A stretch of DNA of 42,776 nt from Paludibacteraceae bacterium (GTDB taxonomy: Bacteria > Bacteroidota > Bacteroidia > Bacteroidales > Paludibacteraceae), in assembly GCA_024399495.1 (NCBI GenBank), contig JAKSNY010000016.1:1-42776 (forward strand), read 5' to 3'. Shown here one piece after another: positions 37,775 through 42,776 of this stretch. The notes under the pieces are model-generated. The model made no database searches. It saw nothing but the letters and a program-made list of their open reading frames with translations, and was not told where the DNA came from. Each line of letters begins with the position of its first letter. The stretch's first letter is position 1. A program made the translations under genes and the position numbers.

Positions 37775-38644
37775 TTATTTTTCTTCGATTATCACACCGT
37801 TAAGGTTGCGAATATCTTTTTCTGTCTCAATAACATAACCATCCTTTGTAATAACTACACGGTTCTTAAAGCCTTGCTCCTCTGCAGGTGCGTTATCTGC
37901 AGTAGGCTCCTCGTCAATATAGACAATCATCTTGTTTGTGTCAAGGAAGATCTTATGAGAACCTTCCTCCTCAAAGAAGAATTTGTGGTCACGTGCTTCA
38001 TATATAGTAGGTAAGTAGATTGCTTTAACGGCTTCTCTTGGACGCATAGGAACGTTGCTTGTCTCATCTGCGGCAACTATGCCTGGCCACCATTCAACCG
38101 AATAACGGAACTTGAAGTCGTCATTTTTCAAGAAAAAACCTTCATAACTGTAGATGCCGTCACCCTCGTCAACCATCTCTTCTGGTTCCATCGAACCGCA
38201 AATCTCAGGAGCATTAGCAGGAAGTACAATTGGATCCGGAGTTCCAGTTATTGCCAATGTACCAGTATTATCTTCTGAACTCATAGTAAGAGTTAAAGAG
38301 TATGTACCAGCATAAATGTAGAACTTGAAATCTTCTGGTGCATCTGGATCCTTATCGTTCTCACCGTAAAGAACATCGTAAGTTTTGCCTGGCTCAACAA
38401 TTATGCCTGCTTTAACGGCAACTATACGTGGAAACCATTCACCTTGTACACAAGTGAACTTGAACTCACCGTTGGTGAACGTACCTGTGTAAGTAAATAC
38501 ATTGTTACCTTCTGCTGTCATAGGAACAGCGTCACCGGCGCTCCAACCAGCTGGTGTAGCCTGACCAATTAGGTAAACATTCTCAATAGCTGAAGCACTT
38601 AGTGCTGCAACTAAACCTAAAACAAGAAATGTAAACTTTCTCAT
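37775..38644 (-). CDS. Two-module SusE/F-type secreted glycan-binding protein
   Basis: A 289-residue exported protein. The signal peptide is MRKFTFLVLGLVAALSASA with a clear Ala-x-Ala end, and no lipobox. Module 1 (about 22-133) has VYLIGQATPAGWSAGDAVPM and NGEFKFTCVQGEWFPRIVA. Module 2 (about 145-245) has EICGSMEPEEM and DDFKFRYSVEWWPGIVAAD. The last ~30 residues (VVITKDGYVIETEKDIRNLNGVIIEEK, split around 262-289) resemble the first half of a T9SS type A sorting domain but stop early. It has a promoter 94 bases upstream with repeated CACTAC elements, and its own terminator. A binding role next to the dextran locus is inferred. Confidence 0.75.
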   Translation of the reverse strand: MRKFTFLVLGLVAALSASAIENVYLIGQATPAGWSAGDAVPMTAEGNNVFTYTGTFTNGEFKFTCVQGEWFPRIVAVKAGIIVEPGKTYDVLYGENDKDPDAPEDFKFYIYAGTYSLTLTMSSEDNTGTLAITGTPDPIVLPANAPEICGSMEPEEMVDEGDGIYSYEGFFLKNDDFKFRYSVEWWPGIVAADETSNVPMRPREAVKAIYLPTIYEARDHKFFFEEEGSHKIFLDTNKMIVYIDEEPTADNAPAEEQGFKNRVVITKDGYVIETEKDIRNLNGVIIEEK

Positions 38645-38737
38645 AATAATAAAAATTTAAAAAGTTAATAAATAATAAAAAAGGTTAAAACACTAAAAGT
38701 ACACAAGCGATGCGTTATCCGCACCAAAAGTGTAATG

Positions 38738-38745
38738 CAAAGTTA
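38738..38745 (-). promoter_or_regulatory. Promoter -7 box for the two-module gene
   Basis: Minus strand TAACTTTG matches TAnnTTTG. The leader to the start at 38644 is about 85 bases, longer than for most genes here. Confidence 0.65.
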
Positions 38746-38784
38746 TTCAAAAAATGCTGAAAAAAAAACATTTGATTCAAAAAA

Positions 38785-38878
38785 GTAGTGGTTTTTTATT
38801 ATAAAAATGTTATACAGTGTGCTGTGTCGCCTTTTACATGTGTTTCTTTTAAGTTAAAAAGTAGTGGAAAAGGTAGTG
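38785..38878 (-). promoter_or_regulatory. Three CACTAC-T-tract elements upstream of the two-module gene
   Basis: In the gene's sense the hexamer CACTAC occurs at 38785-38790, 38861-38866 and 38873-38878, each followed by C and/or a run of T. The first lies 39 bases upstream of the -7 box. The two distal copies are 12 bases apart. Otherwise the 306-base gap 38645-38950 holds only the promoter and a terminator. Confidence 0.6.
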
Positions 38879-38885
38879 AAAAAGA

Positions 38886-38915
38886 AAGAGGTTATCAACG
38901 CTTTGATAACCTCTT
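38886..38915 (-). terminator. Terminator of the small CTD-like gene
   Basis: AAGAGGTTATCAA (38886-38898) and its exact complement TTGATAACCTCTT (38903-38915) make a 13-bp stem with a CGCT loop, followed on the minus strand by TCTTTTTC. It lies 35 bases past the small gene's stop. Confidence 0.8.
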
Positions 38916-38950
38916 CCCCCCTTAAAAATACTGATGAAAACTAAAAACTC

Positions 38951-39235
38951 TCAAAAAACTGTGAAATATGTTAACTCAAAATCTTGATTGTGATATAAAA
39001 TTGCTGTGTAACGACCCTTATTCCAATTCTCCACATCCAATACAGCAGAATCTATTGATTCGTCAGAACTATAAACCAATTCTCCTGTTGATGAATACAC
39101 ATCAATTTTTGTTAAAGAACTGCTTGGAGACAATACTACAAATTTAGAATTTGTGCCAGACTGGTCTTCTGTTTTTTTTGCGTACATAATAAAAGGTAGT
39201 ACCGCTACGCATAATGCAATAAATAATTTTTTCAT
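38951..39235 (-). CDS. Small exported protein, isolated sorting-domain-like or DUF3244-like fold
   Basis: A 94-residue protein. I chose the start at 39235 (MKKLFIALCVAVLPFIMYA) because it gives a proper signal peptide and lies after the promoter at 39265-39272; the ATG at 39262 would precede the likely transcript start. The mature ~75 residues are almost entirely one beta fold: LTKIDVYSSTGELVYSSDES, then AVLDVENWNKGRYTAILYH and a final FELTYFTVF. That pattern (a strand with G-x-L-V, then W-x-x-G-x-Y) is what T9SS type A sorting domains and the periplasmic DUF3244 proteins share. It has no cargo part. Function is unknown. Confidence 0.65.
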   Translation of the reverse strand: MKKLFIALCVAVLPFIMYAKKTEDQSGTNSKFVVLSPSSSLTKIDVYSSTGELVYSSDESIDSAVLDVENWNKGRYTAILYHNQDFELTYFTVF

Positions 39236-39264
39236 ATCTGTTTTGATATTTGAGTTTGACACTG

Positions 39265-39272
39265 CAAATTTA
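39265..39272 (-). promoter_or_regulatory. Promoter -7 box for the small gene
   Basis: Minus strand TAAATTTG matches TAnnTTTG, 29 bases before the start at 39235. Confidence 0.6.
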
Positions 39273-39389
39273 ATAGGTATTTCTTTAATTTGTTCCTATT
39301 TTTTTAACCTTGGACGTACAATAGTAGTACGGAAAATGGTGCTAATGCTGTATAGATTGCCTTATTGCGGTTTTTTATTTTATTAAAAG

Positions 39390-39407
39390 GTAGTGTTGTT
39401 GGTAGTG
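39390..39407 (-). promoter_or_regulatory. Two CACTAC elements upstream of the small gene
   Basis: In the gene's sense CACTAC occurs at 39390-39395 and 39402-39407, again 12 bases apart. A one-base variant TACTAC lies at 39324-39329, 51 bases upstream of the -7 box. Confidence 0.5.
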
Positions 39408-39457
39408 CGGTTTTTATAAGAAAATAAATTGGATTAGTTTTTGTGATTTATAAAATC

Positions 39458-39529
39458 CACTACTTTTTTTTAACCGAAAAATGCTTTGGGATATGTTTAA
39501 ATGTGCATTATCACTATATTTTGCACTAC
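39458..39529 (+). promoter_or_regulatory. Two CACTAC-T-tract elements upstream of the giant plus-strand gene
   Basis: CACTAC followed by eight T is at 39458-39471, and CACTAC followed by seven T is at 39524-39536. The nearer one lies 41 bases upstream of the -7 box. The 384-base gap 39236-39619 contains no gene, only these elements, the pair for the small gene and two promoters. Confidence 0.6.
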
Positions 39530-39546
39530 TTTTTTTGTTTACAGCC

Positions 39547-39578
39547 GTTGTTTTTCTAATTTTTTTTGAATAAATTTG
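39547..39578 (+). promoter_or_regulatory. Promoter of the giant plus-strand gene
   Basis: A -33 GTTG (39547-39550) and a -7 TAAATTTG (39571-39578) are 20 bases apart, the typical spacing. The start codon is at 39620. Confidence 0.65.
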
Positions 39579-39619
39579 TTCGTTGTTTTATAATAATGTG
39601 TAAACCATTTTTTAATGCT

Positions 39620-42600
39620 ATGATAAAAAAAATTTCCTTTCTTACGCTGACGTTTGCGTTTTTTGCCTTAGGTTCGTTTGCTGAACCAGAGAAAGAAGTG
39701 TGCTGTGGTGATAAAAAAGATGGTCCTCTGTTCTGCGGGACTGATTTTAAACCCAAGCCGGGTGTCTCTAAGTCTGTGTATAGCTTAGACGATGTTATTT
39801 TTGACGACCCTATTTCAGGCCGTTTGTCTTTGGATGCTACATTTAATCCAAATCCTTCCACATTAAAGCCTGGAGAATATTACATAGACAAAGATGGTCT
39901 TCATTTGTGTGTGAATAGTAATAGTAAATTGTTCTCCTATTCTTTGTCAAATTTGAACGCAAATATTCATGGTGATTATTATTGGTGTCAGGCGGATATT
40001 AAGTTTGTTTCACAGGGCAATAAGCCAAAGTCTCATGTTTCACAATACAATTTGGAGTGTATAGGTTTGTGTGGTGATAGGACACAAGCCAATCCATATT
40101 GGTATTTTAATGATGACGGCTCCATTAGAATGCCATCTTATGACTATCCGTTTACTTTTCCATTTAAGGTAAAGAATACTGCAACAAGCGGTAATGTTGA
40201 ATATACTGTAACCGGATTGGATCCTAACGGTTCCGCAGTCTTTCAGTTCAAGTCTATTAAGATAAAGGGTTGTTTTGATGACAGAATTATAATTGAGAAT
40301 GGCACAAACTGCTGTAAGGGAGAAGAGAATACGTTTACATTGAAATCCATGAGCAAGGTAACATCATGCAAATGGTCTTATTCTGAGGATGGTAATAACT
40401 GGAAATCAATGGCTGGCACAGGTACTTCTGTCTCTAAAATCATTACGGAAGATAAAGTTTACATTAAGGCGGAATATGGTGGAAAAACTATAACTGCAGG
40501 TCCTATATCATCCATTATCTGCTGCTCTGCAGGCGGTGGTCAGTTGAATGTCTTAAAAGAGGACTTTACGCTGAAAAACAGTGCACAACCTTCTAATGGT
40601 GGACTTAGGGATGATTTTAAAAATTATTTTAATGGAAAGGTGACAACTGAATACAAATATCCTCCAAGTGTAAATGATAATCTTAACGATGGAGATTGTG
40701 CCGTTGTTGATAATGCCAGGGTAGGCGGTTATTGGAGCAATGAACCTATAGTCAAAGGACATACTGGTAATGGTAGTAGGGATGGATTTTTTCTTGTGAA
40801 TTGTGGATTCCCTAAAAGTAATATTTTTATTTACCATAGTAGTGAAGATACATTTTGTGAGAATACTTTGTATAATTTTTCTGCTTGGATAGCCAATCTA
40901 TGTACTAATCCTGGAGATGAGAGAGCTCCTATTAATGTAAAACTGGATGTTATAGGTAAAAATGCAAGTGGACAGGAAAAGACTTTGCTCTCCATTACCA
41001 CCGGATACTTGCCGACAGCCACCCCTTGGACCCAATTTAATGGTTCATTCAATAGTCTTGATTATACCGATATCTCGTTTAAGTTGGTAAACAATGTGGA
41101 TAAGGAGGATGTTGCAAGAGATTGGTGTCATGAAGGGAATCATTGTATAGATGAAAAAGGTTATGCTGGTAATGATGTGGGCTTGGATGATGTGCTGTTT
41201 ACTGCTTGTGCTCCGGCTATAGATATTATAGCAGGTGGAGATAAGTCTAAGGATATTGTTATCACAGACTGCTCTCTGACATCTATGGAGTTAAACGGCT
41301 CCACTGCAGTGGATTTGTCTGAATATTTTAAAACACCGTATTATCTTTTCCAACAATCAACAGATGGGAAAAACTGGACTGATATTGGTACGGCTGATAA
41401 AGCGGAGAAAAAAACAGTGCCGCTTGATAAAAAGACGCATAAGGATGGCGTATATTACAGAATCTGGGTGGGTGGCTCCGCTCAGGCTATAAAAAACGGA
41501 ATTGCAAAAGAGAAGGATCCTTCAGTAAAGTTAGGGTGTGCTGATCTTACTGCTGTATCTGAGCCACTACGCATCTCAATGAAGTGTGATTGCGAACCGT
41601 CTCCTGCACCGGTGGTTCACGAGTATAACGAGTGTCCGCTACCAACAGGCGGTACCGTAGATTTAACTACTTTGGTTGATAAGAACAAGGATAAACTGAC
41701 TTGGTACAAGACTGCAACCGGGACTGACGTTATTACAAACACAAAGATTGTGGTTGATGATACTAAAATAAATCCCACAGGTACTGCCTACTATGTAACT
41801 AATACGAAGCCTAATGACGCTAAAACAGAGTATTGTGAGAGTGAGCGTGTTAAGGTTACGGTTAAGGTTAAGGATGCCATAAAGTTCAGTGTGTCTCCTT
41901 TGGATATAACCACTTGTGTTTATGAGGGAGCGGATTTAAGTTATAAGGTTTCGGGGAAAACACCTGCTACAGCCGTGATAGAGTGGCAGGACGGTTCTGC
42001 TACCTCTCCAACAGGCGATACATATACGATAGACAAAAAGACAAGAGGTCAGGGTACTATTAAACTTGTTGCTACAGACCCTGCAAAAACCTCTTGTGAA
42101 TCTACGCAAAGCGTTACATACAACTTAACTGACGTTAATAAGTTTACGTTGAAGGCTGAACCTGCGTTTGTGTGTACAGGCAATCCTGTAAGCACCATTA
42201 CGGCAACCATAGTAAGCGGAGAGGGAGAATACACCTTATATAAAAAGGTGGGAAGCGGAGCGGAGACCAAGGTCACGAGCGGAGTGGTGACATCGGCGGA
42301 CAAGACCGTGACCTATGAGGATAAATCAGTAGCCACGGTAGCAACCACAGTTACTTATAGAATGGTGTTTGGTGAGGGCAAGTGTCAAGATGAGCATGAG
42401 ACACCTGTTGAGGTTGGCTCAGAGTTTGAGATACCTGTGGAGTCAAGTGCTGTCAGCCCTAAGGACAAGGTGTGCGTAGGTTCGCCTATAACTCTCAGCA
42501 CCACCTATACTCCAATAACTGGAGAGATACTTATATGGGAGGAGAATGGAGCGGAGATAGGCAGGGGCACCTCAGTGAGCATAGCGGCAGTCAATGCCAA

Positions 42601-42776
42601 GACCACATACACTGTAAAGAATCAGAACGGCACATGCGACGGCAATGGTTCAATAACAATAGATGTGGATAAGCCTATAAAGGCGGTGATAAAATCGTCA
42701 ACGCCAGCGGTTTGTGAGAATAATCCTGTTGACCTTATGGACACCAATACTGAGAAAGCGTCACAATACCAGTGGC
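39620..42776 (+). CDS. Giant secreted multi-domain protein (5' part, runs off the window)
   Basis: An open frame of 1052 codons with no stop before the window ends. An ATG at 39615 is followed by a stop after one codon, so the start is 39620. The signal peptide is MIKKISFLTLTFAFFALGSFA. The N-terminal third is cysteine-rich (VCCGDKKDGPLFCG, NCCKGEEN, SIICCSAGGG). Residues ~310-530 form a jelly-roll-like domain with YNFSAWIANLC and VGLDDVLFTACAP. This matches a domain in the 1862-residue protein (NFSAWFANAA, LLIDDIAFWSCPP), so the two are paralogues. Ig-like repeats then follow (ITLSTTYTP, TTYTVKNQNGTCDG). By analogy the missing C-terminus probably carries a T9SS sorting domain. Base composition rises sharply near the right edge. 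Confidence 0.82.
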   Translation, partial: MIKKISFLTLTFAFFALGSFAEPEKEVCCGDKKDGPLFCGTDFKPKPGVSKSVYSLDDVIFDDPISGRLSLDATFNPNPSTLKPGEYYIDKDGLHLCVNSNSKLFSYSLSNLNANIHGDYYWCQADIKFVSQGNKPKSHVSQYNLECIGLCGDRTQANPYWYFNDDGSIRMPSYDYPFTFPFKVKNTATSGNVEYTVTGLDPNGSAVFQFKSIKIKGCFDDRIIIENGTNCCKGEENTFTLKSMSKVTSCKWSYSEDGNNWKSMAGTGTSVSKIITEDKVYIKAEYGGKTITAGPISSIICCSAGGGQLNVLKEDFTLKNSAQPSNGGLRDDFKNYFNGKVTTEYKYPPSVNDNLNDGDCAVVDNARVGGYWSNEPIVKGHTGNGSRDGFFLVNCGFPKSNIFIYHSSEDTFCENTLYNFSAWIANLCTNPGDERAPINVKLDVIGKNASGQEKTLLSITTGYLPTATPWTQFNGSFNSLDYTDISFKLVNNVDKEDVARDWCHEGNHCIDEKGYAGNDVGLDDVLFTACAPAIDIIAGGDKSKDIVITDCSLTSMELNGSTAVDLSEYFKTPYYLFQQSTDGKNWTDIGTADKAEKKTVPLDKKTHKDGVYYRIWVGGSAQAIKNGIAKEKDPSVKLGCADLTAVSEPLRISMKCDCEPSPAPVVHEYNECPLPTGGTVDLTTLVDKNKDKLTWYKTATGTDVITNTKIVVDDTKINPTGTAYYVTNTKPNDAKTEYCESERVKVTVKVKDAIKFSVSPLDITTCVYEGADLSYKVSGKTPATAVIEWQDGSATSPTGDTYTIDKKTRGQGTIKLVATDPAKTSCESTQSVTYNLTDVNKFTLKAEPAFVCTGNPVSTITATIVSGEGEYTLYKKVGSGAETKVTSGVVTSADKTVTYEDKSVATVATTVTYRMVFGEGKCQDEHETPVEVGSEFEIPVESSAVSPKDKVCVGSPITLSTTYTPITGEILIWEENGAEIGRGTSVSIAAVNAKTTYTVKNQNGTCDGNGSITIDVDKPIKAVIKSSTPAVCENNPVDLMDTNTEKASQYQW

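Noticed and set aside
39556-39861. A 101-codon minus-strand frame
   Set aside because: It overlaps the signal-peptide region and promoter of the giant plus-strand gene, and its translation has no recognisable features.

Overview
The window comes from a member of the Bacteroidota, most likely the order Bacteroidales. The evidence is a complete SusC/SusD locus with a SusR-like regulator, a short-form primary sigma factor, promoters of the TAnnTTTG type used by this phylum, and outer-surface proteins with type 9 secretion (T9SS) sorting domains. Intergenic DNA is strongly AT-rich and starts lack Shine-Dalgarno sequences, as is usual there. I cannot name the genus.

Region 1 (1-8.1 kb) is housekeeping. 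It holds the 5' part of rpoD, a divergent RNase P RNA gene (rnpB), an aspartate-type aminotransferase, a DUF2147 protein, hisC and hisB, a small lipoprotein, a HAD phosphatase, a second class I aminotransferase and the tRNA methyltransferase trmN6. The DNA around hisC and hisB carries heptanucleotide tandem repeats and a compact palindromic GC-rich insert.

Region 2 (8.1-21.8 kb) is mostly cell envelope, all on the minus strand: a beta-barrel protein with a coiled-coil tail, a plug-less TonB-receptor-like barrel, a giant AsmA-like protein, an AAA-ATPase/PD-(D/E)XK protein, and an 1862-residue Ig-repeat protein with a type B T9SS C-terminal domain.

Region 3 (21.8-38.6 kb) is a polysaccharide utilization locus read on the minus strand. 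Its transcriptional order is: a two-module glycan-binding protein, a three-module glycan-binding protein with a T9SS tail, a SusR-like membrane regulator, SusC, SusD, a SusE-like lipoprotein, a GH66 endodextranase-like lipoprotein, a GH27-like enzyme, a SusB-type GH97 alpha-glucosidase and an FHS-family sugar permease. The logical substrate is dextran or a related alpha-1,6-glucan. GH66 would cut at the surface, SusCDE would import the products, GH27-like and GH97 enzymes would trim them in the periplasm, and the permease would import the sugar.

Region 4 (38.6-42.8 kb) holds a short protein that looks like an isolated sorting-domain fold and the start of a second giant secreted protein that runs off the window. 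Three promoters here share repeated CACTAC-T-tract elements. These always lie in the same orientation to the gene, and in two cases about 40 bp upstream of the -7 box. This is the best candidate in the window for an undescribed regulatory system.
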